Assembly (NCBI GenBank): GCA_030844895.1
Contig: CM061229.1
Coordinates: 126,819,546-126,883,545, forward strand
Origin: Ambrosia x helenae
Lineage: Eukaryota; Streptophyta; Magnoliopsida; Asterales; Asteraceae
Direction of reading: 5' to 3'
DNA: 64,000 bases
The notes beneath the pieces are model-generated. The model searched no databases. It saw nothing but the letters and a program-made list of their open reading frames with translations, and was not told the DNA's origin. Position numbers and translations under genes: made by a program. Of the stretch, positions 33,517 through 44,372 are shown one piece after another (positions within the stretch are counted from its first letter, which is position 1; every line of letters starts with the position of its first letter).

Positions 33517-34200
33517 CTATGAGGTAGTCAATTAATAATCATGAGATTAGAAAGTGTAAGTGTATAATCGTACAGATAATTATGAAGATATGATCTTGTA
33601 AGCAATGCAAAGTATTGTATATGAAACGAGAGGGTATTATTGGAAAAACTTGTACAAAATGCTTGGAGTGTCCTTGTCTAGCCGTAAAGCTCCACAAGAA
33701 CGTTGACTTTTCAAAGGAATTGAACCCAATGGTGATCAAAGAAGACATGCTTTAGCCTATAAGTGGACACTCACTCCAGGAATCCCCAGGTAAGCATAAC
33801 AGGTCCGTAAATGGATTTATGCGCTATGCTTGCCTATGCCAGAAAACCCAGTGTACAGGCGTCCACCCTTCCAGATTGCACGTGTCCTTATCTCACTCAT
33901 TAAAGTTCAACAACTTCGAAGGAGTAACAATAAGAGTAGATATTATATCTAAGAGTGTCTTCATAAAAGGTAATGCTCCCGTTCCATGATGATGTAAACT
34001 TTCCGCTCTCTGTAGTACACCATCCCTATGCACCATGATGGAAGATAAGAAGAATAGAGAGAGGGAAGAAGGGAAAGATAGAAGGAGGAAAGTAGGGAGA
34101 AATGAGGGGTAGGGTAATTCAGGAAATATTATGCATGCAAGTTAAAGTTCGGTTATAGTCTAGGCCATTTTATCTAATAACCTAATTCCCTATAACCATG

Positions 34201-34212
34201 GCTCTGATACCA
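34201..34212 (-). other. Primer-binding site, internal region 1 (tRNA-iMet)
   Basis: The minus strand reads TGGTATCAGAGC 3 bp downstream (sense) of LTR B. The same site is at 39919-39930 next to LTR C. Confidence 0.88.
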
Positions 34213-34215
34213 ATC

Positions 34216-36821
34216 TGTAACACCCCAACCGATGGCGGAATCATCGAGGTGCCACGTAGTGACGATTGTTCAAAAGCTCATGGTACTAAAATGTAAAATA
34301 TTATTGAATAATCCAAAATTGTCTTACATGGAAATGGAAATTACATTGTCTAAATGAAATGTAAATATTGAAATAACCGAATTGAAATAAAGCACTAAAT
34401 GTCTCTTGCTAAAGCACTAGATCAAACTGCACCTGAAACATGTACAAAAACAGGTTTGGTCAACATATGAAATATTGGTGAGCATTCCTAGATTTGATAT
34501 ATATAGTAGGTTAAAAGTTATACAATTCAAGTGCAAGCTACAGTGCAAATATGTAAACCATGTATCAAACAAATGAGCGAAATCAACCCTGTGACTGTAT
34601 AATGTACTGTATGAACTGTAGTGTACTCAACCAATAAATGGATGATAACTTAACACTGGCCACGGATTCTCCGATGAAAAAGGGGGAGAATCAATCTAGG
34701 CGGGTTGTCAATCCAAATAGCGCTATCCAATGTTAAGGTCGGCTTGTACCATGTTAATGATTTCACTAAGTACAAATGTAATCCACATGTATTGTCTAAG
34801 CATAAAGCACGTTGTAAGCAATGCACATAGTACTAGAATTGTATTGTAAAAATGTAAACTTGTATTTGAAATTGTAATAGTGTACATGTAACACCCCAAA
34901 AATGTATAACAACAAAAAGGGGTAGGAATACTCACAGTTTACGTAATAACTTGAAATTGAACTTGGACAACGAAATATGAATTGAGATTACTCCCAAATG
35001 ATCAACCTAAAGTATTCGATAATGTGTAAGAGAAATGACTCTAGGATATATGTATTTCTAGGGCTTCGAATTGGGGATAAACGTTTATATGTTTATTAAA
35101 CAATTTGTTTATTAAATATAAGAAATTTAATGAATAAATAAACAAAAGTCTTTTCGTAAAAATTTTAAGTTGAATATAGTCACAACATAAGGTTTTAAGT
35201 ATGAAAATAATTTTTATAAAATTATTTTCTTGAAAATAGAATATTTAATCTAATTATTTCAAATTGTCAAAATACGACTTTAATATTTAAAAATATTAAA
35301 ATCAAAGAATTTCTGAAAAAAAATTGTATTTCAGTTCTAAATAGTTAGAAATAATTTATGTAAAATTTTGGTGCAAAAATATTAAAAATTGGATTTATTA
35401 TGAATTAATTATGATTAAAACTAACAAAAATTAATTAAAAATATAAAATAAACGATTTTTCTGAAATAAAAATATTTTCTGGAATGTTTAAGAATATACA
35501 AGTTTAGGATTATTTTTGTGAGATTTAATAAAATCGTTTAGATATTTTTATAGAATTTAATAAATATAAATGAATAAACTTGTATTATTAATAATATATA
35601 TTAAATAAATTATTTTTGAAAAACTAAAAATTGGGTAATGAACTTTTATCTCAGATCAACATGATATAATTTTTGTAGAATTTATAAAAGGGTTTTGGTA
35701 TTTTAAAATGAATTTTAAATATATAAATGAATATATATATATATAAGTTAAGCTCTTTAAAAAAAAAAAAAAAGAATAAGATGATGCTTGTGGGACTCGA
35801 ACCCTTGCAGTCTGGTTCAAGAGTACCAGGCACAACCACTTGGTCCAGACCAGTGGTTGTGTTTGGTTTCAGTTTGTTAAATATATATATATAAACGCGA
35901 TTGAATGTTCTTCCCCAAATTATGATTACGAGCCCTAGCATTCTCAATCAGACAAACCACACATCTTGAACCCGATTAATGTTAGGGTTTATGTTGTTTG
36001 ATTGACGACTAACAAAACCCACAAAAAAAATTGGACTTACAGTGTTGAATTGATTAAGAATGCTCGGTCAAGCCAAAAAGTCAACTAATGCTCGTAAAAT
36101 TATACACAGAGTGAAAAGAAAGAGATTGAAGGTTGAGAAGAGATCATGAGCGAGTTGTGAAGACGTGTGAACGTCCAATTTATACTGCAATTGTCTAGAT
36201 CGTTTAATTGGTAGGTTTGACCAATGTTTAATGTCAAAACGCGAAAAAAAAGTAAATTGATTATCAATAAATCTATAATCCACGCGATAGTGAGTTAATA
36301 TAGGCCGATAATCGCGTCTCGCGTTAATGGTGCCAATTAATAGGTCAAAGGAGAAGGAAAAGAGAAAAAAAAAAGGAACCATATTCGCTGCTGCTGATGC
36401 GAGTTGCAGACAAGAAGGAAAGAATTGAATGCGTGTATATATGTTTTATTGCATTAGATAAAACACCAAGAGCCTAAGTGGCTTAGTGGTGGTGGTGTGT
36501 GTTGTTGTGGTTTGGTCTGGTAAGCACCGGGTTCGAATCCAGGGAGAAGCATTCTTTTTTTTACACAGACACAAGGGGGAAGGAGGGGGAGCTGGGCCGG
36601 ATTGTCTGGTGGGCCGCGTACTGGGCTGGACTAAAGGGTGAAGGGGAGGTGTCTGGTGGGCCTTGTTCTTGGGCTGGGATTGAGTTGTTGGGCTCCAAGT
36701 TACAAAGAGTGAAAAAAGGGGGGGGGGGGGGGTTTAGAGTTAGGTTTTGGGCTTGATTAACACATTAGTTTTTTTTTTAACATAATAGTTATTATCATTA
36801 TTATTATTATTATTATGTATA

Positions 36822-36855
<34 letters not shown>

Positions 36856-36876
36856 GAAAAAGTGACGGATGTCACA
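34216..36876 (-). repeat. Gag-only element LTR B (shared middle LTR)
   Basis: 2661 bp. Nearly identical to LTR A and C. Differences are mostly homopolymer and (TA)n lengths, for example a longer G-run at 36718-36732. It has the PPT-side edge at 36876 and the PBS-side edge at 34216. Confidence 0.9.
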
Positions 36877-39800
36877 GCATCCCCTACTTTTAGAAACTTC
36901 GTCCCGAAGTTATTGAAAACATAGGGTTATGGATGCTTGGGTACAAATTAGGATAACTGTGGTTTAAATGATCTATATAAGGGGTTTGATAGGTGTGAGT
37001 TAAGGATTAGGTTCGTCTCGAGTAATAAGGAAAATAAGAATCTAGTAACACTAAACTTCAAGTTTTAGGAATCCTAAAATAAATGTACGAGTTGATTGTC
37101 TATAAATGAACTACCAAGTAAACGGAGTTTGTTCCTGGTCCGACTTCCAGTCTCACTTTCAATGCATCATTAGTGTTTGTATACAGGGTGTACCGCAGCT
37201 AACCCACCACACCTTTGATACCTTGAAAACGTACTGGATGCCTACCAAAAACTCTAATAGAATTTCACACTACCCTAATGTACCTGTAAATTCATGATTA
37301 CGTTCCGGACCGGAATCATCAATTTACCTTACATTAGGGTTTTATGTCCTTCTATGATCCCACCGATTGTTGAGCAGGTTCGATAGCCTCCACCAGTCGT
37401 GGAGTAGGTTGTAGGGCCTCTCCCCGACTGTTTGAAAGGCATAATGACCTCTACCAATCGTTGAGTATGTTCGATAGCCTCCACCAGTCGTGGAGCAGGT
37501 TGTAGGGCCTCTCCCGACTGTTGAAAAAGGCATGATGACTTCTATTAAGTGCAGCAATTATTATTCACATAGATTGCAAATTGATAGTATGTTTATGCAA
37601 GCAAGTTTGTAAGTACTACAACCATTAAGTGTAAGTGTTATCATGAATAATTAAATATTTACGAGTATCATGAATAATTAGATGTTCAATGCGTAGTCAA
37701 ATTAAGGGAAAAATCTAGTTTCATGTAATAACCAATGTTGTTTTCTTAGAGAAAAAAAAAACATCTGTAAGATCAAGTATCAAGTCCAAACGTTTCAAAT
37801 AAATGTAAGGTAGAGTCTTGTATGATTAAAAAAAAATAAACGTAATCCATATAATAAATTTCCAATCTGTGTTAATACACAATAATACGCAAGGAAATTT
37901 CTAGATGTTGTATGCTAATGAGTGCGACAAAATTGGGTACAAAATGATAATAGGATCAAGAAAATGAAAACACGGGTATTGGATTTCTCGAGTCTTGGGA
38001 AGATTTAATCCATGGCTTAACTAGTGGGATTAACGTCATCCTGATCAGTTGTTTCGTTGGTATTGATATTGAAAGCTCGTCCATGTGCCACCAGGTTAAC
38101 ATTGTTCAATTTGGGGCATTGAGGTAGCATGTGGTTAGGGTCTCTACAATGATAACATGCCCGACCGTTAGTAATCTGTAGTGGTTTCTGGGCAGCTGTT
38201 TGATGATTACCCTGTGTCCCAACCATTACTCGACAAGTAGTGACAAAGTGTCCAAACCTTCCACATCTAGTGCATTGACGACATGGAAGATTTGTAGGGT
38301 GATGATACTTGCAAGTGTTGCATTGAGGATGGATTCCCGTGTAGGCTTTCTTGATAGGAGGCTGAGCCACCGGATCAACAACAGCATGGTTTTGATTATC
38401 GCCCATTCGTTTCTTAGAGTTCGAAGCAGTAGTGGCGGCCTTTGCTAAAACAGTCTTAGATTGTTCAACGGTATTGGTGGTTTTCTCAGTAGGTGTCTTG
38501 GTGCCCTTCCTAACCAAGTTTCCTTTCCTTACGTGTTTGTCTGTTAATGTGGCTGCAAGTTGGATGGCTTCTTCTACCGTAGTGGCTTTGCCTCCAGTGA
38601 CAACGTCTTGAATCAGGTCAGGTAATCCCTCGATATATTTTTCGATTGCTCGAGAGACTGGGGTGACCATATGTGGAACCAGTATGCTAAGTTCGTGATA
38701 TCGAGTATTATACGCAAGATTCTCACCACTGTCTTGTTTCAGTCCATGGAACTCTTCCTCCAGTTTCCTGATTTCGTTCCTAGGGCAGAATTTGGCGATC
38801 ATGAGTTCCTTAACATCTGCCCAAGATAGTGATAAAGCAACATCAGTTCCTCGATTGCGCTTTTCGCCATTCCACCAGGTTAGCGCCCCCTTTTGAAGGA
38901 CACTAGTAGCATAGCGAACGCGGAGTTCATCAGGACATTCACTGTTCACAAAAGTACTCTCCATGCTTTCAAACCATTGGAGGAGGCCAGTAGCACCCTC
39001 CTCACCAGTAAATTTTGTGGGGTTGCAGGAGTTAAAGTGTTTGAAAGTGCACCGAAATTGAGTCGTACTCCCAGTGTTGGCACTGTTACTATTCTGGGTT
39101 ATCTCACTGACAAGGTTTGGGATCACTGCAGCAATTTGCTCGGCGACTAAAGATGCGAGGCGACGATCAGAACGTCGTCCAGAAGCACGAACAGGGCGTT
39201 GGCTGGCATCACGGAGCATGCGGCGAGCAGACATCTATGAGGTAGTCAATTAATAATCATGAGATTAGAAAGTGTAAGTGTATAATCGTACAGATAATTA
39301 TGAAGATATGATCTTGTAAGCAATGCAAAGTATTGTATATGAAACGAGAGGGTATTATTGGAAAAACTTGTACAAAATGCTTGGAGTGTCCTTGTCTAGC
39401 CGTAAAGCTCCACAAGAACGTTGACTTTTCAAAGGAATTGAACCCAATGGTGATCAAAGAAGACATGCTTTAGCCTATAAGTGGACACTCACTCCAGGAA
39501 TCCCCAGGTAAGCATAACAGGTCCGTAAATGGATTTATGCGCTATGCTTGCCTATGCCAGAAAACCCAGTGTACAGGCGTCCACCCTTCCAGATTGCACG
39601 TGTCCTTATCTCACTCATTAAAGTTCAACAACTTCGAAGGAGTAACAATAAGAGTAGATATTATATCTAAGAGTGTCTTCATAAAAGGTAATGCTCCCGT
39701 TCCATGATGATGTAAACTTTCCGCTCTCTGTAGTACACCATCCCTATGCACCATGATGGAAGATAAGAAGAATAGAGAGAGGGAAGAAGGGAAAGATAGA

Positions 39801-39933
39801 AGGAGGAAAGTAGGGAGAAATGAGGGGTAGGGTAATTCAGGAAATATTATGCATGCAAGTTAAAGTTCGGTTATAGTCTAGGCCATTTTATCTAATAACC
39901 TAATTCCCTATAACCATGGCTCTGATACCAATC
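36877..39933 (-). other. Internal region 2 of the gag-only array
   Basis: 3057 bp, colinear with internal region 1, with an intact gag. The 1.1 kb downstream of gag (36877-38016) is non-coding. It holds the tandem duplication (37360-37535) and the conserved palindrome. Confidence 0.8.
38017..39234 (-). CDS. Gag protein of the non-autonomous Gypsy-type element
   Basis: 405 aa from ATG 39234. The basic N-terminus (MSARRMLRDASQRPVRASGRR) is followed by a retrotrans_gag-like capsid (FTGEEGATGLLQWFESMEST, LTWWNGEKRNRG, MIAKFCPRNEIRKLEEEFHGL, YNTRYHELSILVPHM). A Lys/Thr-rich linker follows, then Cys/His motifs CNTCKYHHPTNLPC, CTRCGRFGHFVTTC (CCHC) and CYHCRDPNHMLPQC. It would bind and package the element's RNA. 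The capsid and the extra CxxC-HH motif resemble the autonomous Gypsy gag at 5556-7785 (CDRCNYHHTGSC), so a chromovirus could be the helper. Confidence 0.88.
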   Translation of the reverse strand: MSARRMLRDASQRPVRASGRRSDRRLASLVAEQIAAVIPNLVSEITQNSNSANTGSTTQFRCTFKHFNSCNPTKFTGEEGATGLLQWFESMESTFVNSECPDELRVRYATSVLQKGALTWWNGEKRNRGTDVALSLSWADVKELMIAKFCPRNEIRKLEEEFHGLKQDSGENLAYNTRYHELSILVPHMVTPVSRAIEKYIEGLPDLIQDVVTGGKATTVEEAIQLAATLTDKHVRKGNLVRKGTKTPTEKTTNTVEQSKTVLAKAATTASNSKKRMGDNQNHAVVDPVAQPPIKKAYTGIHPQCNTCKYHHPTNLPCRQCTRCGRFGHFVTTCRVMVGTQGNHQTAAQKPLQITNGRACYHCRDPNHMLPQCPKLNNVNLVAHGRAFNINTNETTDQDDVNPTS

Positions 39934-42580
39934 TGTAACACCCCAACCGATGGCGGAATCATCGAGGTGCCACGTAGTGACGATTGTTCAAAAGCTCATG
40001 GTACTAAAATGTAAAATATTATTGAATAATCCAAAATTGTCTTACATGGAAATGGAAATTACATTGTCTAAATGAAATGTAAATATTGAAATAACTGAAT
40101 TGAAATAAAGCACTAAATGTCTCTTGCTAAAGCACTAGATCAAACTGCACCTGAAACATGTACAAAAACAGGTTTGGTCAACATATGAAATATTGGTGAG
40201 CATTCCTAGATTTGATATATATAGTAGGTTAAAAGTTATACAATTCAAGTGCAAGCTACAGTGCAAATATGTAAACCATGTATCAAACAAATGAGCGAAA
40301 TCAACCCTGTGACTGTATAATGTACTGTATGAACTGTAGTGTACTCAACCAATAAATGGATGATAACTTAACACTGGCCACGGATTCTCCGATGAAAAAG
40401 GGGGAGAATCAATCTAGGCGGGTTGTCAATCCAAATAGCGCTATCCAATGTTAAGGTCGGCTTGTACCATGTTAATGATTTCACTAAGTACAAATGTAAT
40501 CCACATGTATTGTCTAAGCATAAAGCACGTTGTAAGCAATGCACATAGTACTAGAATTGTATTGTAAAAATGTAAACTTGTATTTGAAATTGTAATAGTG
40601 TACATGTAACACCCAAAAATGTATAACAACAAAAAGGGGTAGGAATACTCACAGTTTACGTAATAACTTGAAATTGAACTTGGACAACGAAATATGAATT
40701 GAGATTACTCCCAAATGATCAACCTAAAGTATTCGATAATGTGTAAGAGAAATGACTCTAGGATATATGTATTTCTAGGGCTTCGAATTGGGGATAAACG
40801 TTTATATGTTTATTAAACAATTTGTTTATTAAATATAAGAAATTTAATGAATAAATAAACAAAAGTCTTTTCGTAAAATTTTAAGTTGAATATAGTCACA
40901 ACATAAGGTTTTAAGTATGAAAATAATTTTTATAAAATTATTTTCTTGAAAATAGAATATTTAATCTAATTATTTCAAATTGTCAAAATACGACTTTAAT
41001 ATTTAAAAATATTAAAATCAAAGAATTTCTGAAAAAAAATTGTATTTCAGTTCTAAATAGTTAGAAATAATTTATGTAAAATTTTGGTGCAAAAATATTA
41101 AAAATTGGATTTATTATGAATTAATTATGATTAAAACTAACAAAAATTAATTAAAAATATAAAATAAACGATTTTTCTGAAATAAAAATATTTTCTGGAA
41201 TGTTTAAGAATATACAAGTTTAGGATTATTTTTGTGAGATTTAATAAAATCGTTTAGATATTTTTATAGAATTTAATAAATATAAATGAATAAACTTGTA
41301 TTATTAATAATATATATTAAATAAATTATTTTTGAAAAACTAAAAATTGGGTAATGAACTTTTATCTCAGATCAACATGATATAATTTTTGTAGAATTTA
41401 TAAAAGGGTTTTGGTATTTTAAAATGAATTTTAAATATATAAATGAATATATATATATATAAGTTAAGCTCTTTAAAAAAAAAAAAAAAGAATAAGATGA
41501 TGCTTGTGGGACTCGAACCCTTGCAGTCTGGTTCAAGAGTACCAGGCACAACCACTTGGTCCAGACCAGTGGTTGTGTTTGGTTTCAGTTTGTTAAATAT
41601 ATATATATAAACGCGATTGAATGTTCTTCCCCAAATTATGATTACGAGCCCTAGCATTCTCAATCAGACAAACCACACATCTTGAACCCGATTAATGTTA
41701 GGGTTTATGTTGTTTGATTGACGACTAACAAAACCCACAAAAAAAATTGGACTTACAGTGTTGAATTGATTAAGAATGCTCGGTCAAGCCAAAAAGTCAA
41801 CTAATGCTCGTAAAATTATACACAGAGTGAAAAGAAAGAGATTGAAGGTTGAGAAGAGATCATGAGCGAGTTGTGAAGACGTGTGAACGTCCAATTTATA
41901 CTGCAATTGTCTAGATCGTTTAATTGGTAGGTTTGACCAATGTTTAATGTCAAAACGCGAAAAAAAGTAAATTGATTATCAATAAATCTATAATCCACGC
42001 GATAGTGAGTTAATATAGGCCGATAATCGCGTCTCGCGTTAATGGTGCCAATTAATAGGTCAAAGGAGAAGGAAAAGAGAAAAAAAAAAAGGAACCATAT
42101 TCGCTGCTGCTGATGCGAGTTGCAGACAAGAAGGAAAGAATTGAATGCGTGTATATATGTTTTATTGCATTAGATAAAACACCAAGAGCCTAAGTGGCTT
42201 AGTGGTGGTGGTGTGTGTTGTTGTGGTTTGGTCTGGTAAGCACCCGGGTTCGAATCCAGGGAGAAGCATTCTTTTTTTTACACAGACACAAGGGGGAAGG
42301 AGGGGGAGCTGGGCCGGATTGTCTGGTGGGCCGCGTACTGGGCTGGACTAAAGGGTGAAGGGGAGGTGTCTGGTGGGCCTTGTTCTTGGGCTGGGATTGA
42401 GTTGTTGGGCTCCAAGTTACAAAGAGTGAAAAAAGGGGGGGGGGTTTAGAGTTAGGTTTTGGGCTTGATTAACACATTAGTTTTTTTTTAACATAATAGT
42501 TATTATCATTATTATTATTATTATTATTATGTATAAATATATATATATATATATATAATGAAAAAGTGACGGATGTCACA
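39934..42580 (-). repeat. Gag-only element LTR C (5' LTR in sense)
   Basis: 2647 bp from TGTAACACCCC to GGATGTCACA, followed by gttac. It is the sense-upstream LTR and would drive transcription through internal region 2. Confidence 0.9.
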
Positions 42581-42585
42581 GTTAC

Positions 42586-43400
42586 GGACCTAGATCAGAC
42601 AGGATGTCTTTATAAAAGAGCTTTATGCCAAAACCTAAAGTTACCGAATTGAGGAACTTTCCATGTTATATGATGATCAAAGATTATCTATAATATCGTA
42701 TTGATCATTGATGCAAATCATGATTAATATCAGTCCTCAACCTGGTATGGTGCATATGTTACTTTGCTGCATTAATTTGCTGACCTGTATACCTCTATGC
42801 ATTATATCTTGTACAATTACAGACGATGAAAGCATAATCACGCTTTACAATGAGTCTTTGTGCAAATTACTTCTTGATACGGGAGTATGTCATGTGTGTG
42901 GGAACCACAATGTGTTAGTCTAATAAATCTAATTCGTATCATTTTAAAGCATTGCGTAATTGTCTGCATGTGAGCTTATGTGGACAACAATATCAGCAAT
43001 TGCCGTGTCACATATTATTTCTAATGATAATATTAAAATAGATCAACGCTGTGTTCAGATTTCTCAGTTAACTGATATGATCCTCTTACCGGAAATCACA
43101 AAATGTTTACTGCTTTCATTTACTTTGATGCATTTTACTTTGTCGCATGTTACTTTTATTGTCAAAAAGATACAAAATCCAAAAAGATTTTAGGTGTGTT
43201 TTAATCAAAATTTCAGAAAATCCAAAAGATTTGCATTTCTGTTTTATTTTTGATATCTGGGGATGTTTGATGGTCAATTTCTGAGATTTGATAACACCAT
43301 CTGGACTTTGTAACATTCAAAATGTGAAAATTTGAGTTTTGGAAGTTTAACGAATTGAAAAATGTTGAACGGGATTCGAATTCGTGATTTGGCGAAATTT
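42586..43400 (+). other. Copia1 spacer upstream of ORF3, part 1 (non-coding)
   Basis: Resumes Copia1 after the gag-only array. It has no credible ORF and is T-rich. It ends where the GGGCGAANGTGG word cluster begins. Confidence 0.5.
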
Positions 43401-43409
43401 TCAGATTTT

Positions 43410-44300
43410 TCCATTTCACATTCGCCCCTTAAATGGGTCGAATGTGGAAAAATCATCACACTCGACCGTTTTGTTTTTGGGCGAAGGTGGATTTTTCACT
43501 TCCGGGTACAAAGTTTCACCTTCGAGTCTTTCAATAGGGGCGAAGGTGGAAATTCTTTCACATTCGTGTCATTAACTTGGGGCGAATGTGGACTTAACCC
43601 ACATTCGTCCACCTGAACCGGTCGAACGTGGACCTCTATATATATGTCTTTCAGGTTCGATCCTCTTCATTCAAAATTTTTCAAAATTTCTGTTATACCA
43701 GACCTTGTTGCTCGTGACTTTTATGATCCCTTGATTTGTTCCCTAGTTCTTTCTGATCAATTTGATACAACTTTTACAGGTATTGGACTTCAAAACAGAT
43801 CAAAATTGCTCGTTTTCAGAACCGGACCTAGGGTTTCATAGTTTATGGTCTTAGAGTCTGTTTTATGGGTTGATTTTGATCGCTTTTCATTCCACATCAG
43901 TTTTAGGGGGAGATATAATGAGGAATTAGTGTTTAACATTGTTTAAATTGATTGAATGAGTAATTGAACTTAGTTAAACCTAATTCACTTTTAAAAACTG
44001 ATGTAGAATGGAATAAATGGAAAATTGTTGATGGACGAATGTTAGTCGGACATGTTAGTATGTTTTAGGATCAAAATTACAAGTTAAAACAAACAATGGC
44101 AAAATTTCAAATTTTGGGGGAAAACCTGTTTCACCTTCGGTTCAAAAACCGGGCGAAGGTGGAATCAGGTTGGACGAAGGTGGAACAATGTGGACGAATG
44201 TGATTTTTATTTAGAACTTTTTCACTTCCGACTATAATTTTCTACCTTCGACCAATTATTCTCACATTCGGCCATGTCTAAACGGGCGAACGTGAAGATT
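43410..44300 (+). repeat. Copia1 word array upstream of ORF3
   Basis: About 19 copies of GGGCGAANGTGG / CCACNTTCGCCC variants, in two sub-clusters (43422-43631 and 44131-44292). This is the third cluster of this word in the element, after the LTR and the gag leader. It flanks a TATA-like box at 43637-43645. Confidence 0.75.
43637..43645 (+). promoter_or_regulatory. Possible internal TATA box for ORF3
   Basis: TATATATAT lies 5 bp after the last GTCGAACGTGG word of a cluster, copying the spacing seen in the Copia1 LTR (word, 7 bp, TATATATA). It lies about 730 bp upstream of the ORF3 ATG. A potential donor AG|GTATTG (43780) and acceptor TGTGCAG (ending 44372) could remove the intervening sequence. 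Prediction only. Confidence 0.35.
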
Positions 44301-44372
44301 AGTTTTTGACCAGAATTTTATATTTTTGTCGTTTTTGTGTTTTGACGTGTTTTTATTGATTTTCATGTGCAG

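Larger units (their letters stand above)
31157..34215 (-). other. Internal region 1 of the gag-only array
   Basis: 3059 bp. In sense order: PBS (34201-34212), short leader, broken gag (32298-33516), a ~107-bp tandem duplication (31640-31815), a conserved palindrome (31573-31600), a conserved GGTTAGCTGCGGTACACCCT block (31465-31485) and a PPT at 31157-31173. No pol. Confidence 0.8.
28509..42580 (-). mobile_element. Tandem gag-only Gypsy-type element: LTR-int-LTR-int-LTR
   Basis: Three LTRs (28509-31156, 34216-36876, 39934-42580) alternate with two internal regions (31157-34215, 36877-39933). Outer flanks are attac (28504-28508) and gttac (42581-42585), a TSD with one mismatch. The inner junctions have PBS or PPT edges but no TSD. 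Only gag is encoded, with no protease, RT or integrase. This fits a TR-GAG-type non-autonomous element that relies on a partner, expanded by unequal recombination. Repeat units are 5707 and 5718 bp. Confidence 0.9.

Noticed and set aside
28509..42580. CRISPR-like reading of regularly repeated blocks
   Set aside because: The repeats are kilobase LTR/internal units of a eukaryotic retroelement, with PBS, PPT and gag. No short direct repeats with unique spacers exist.
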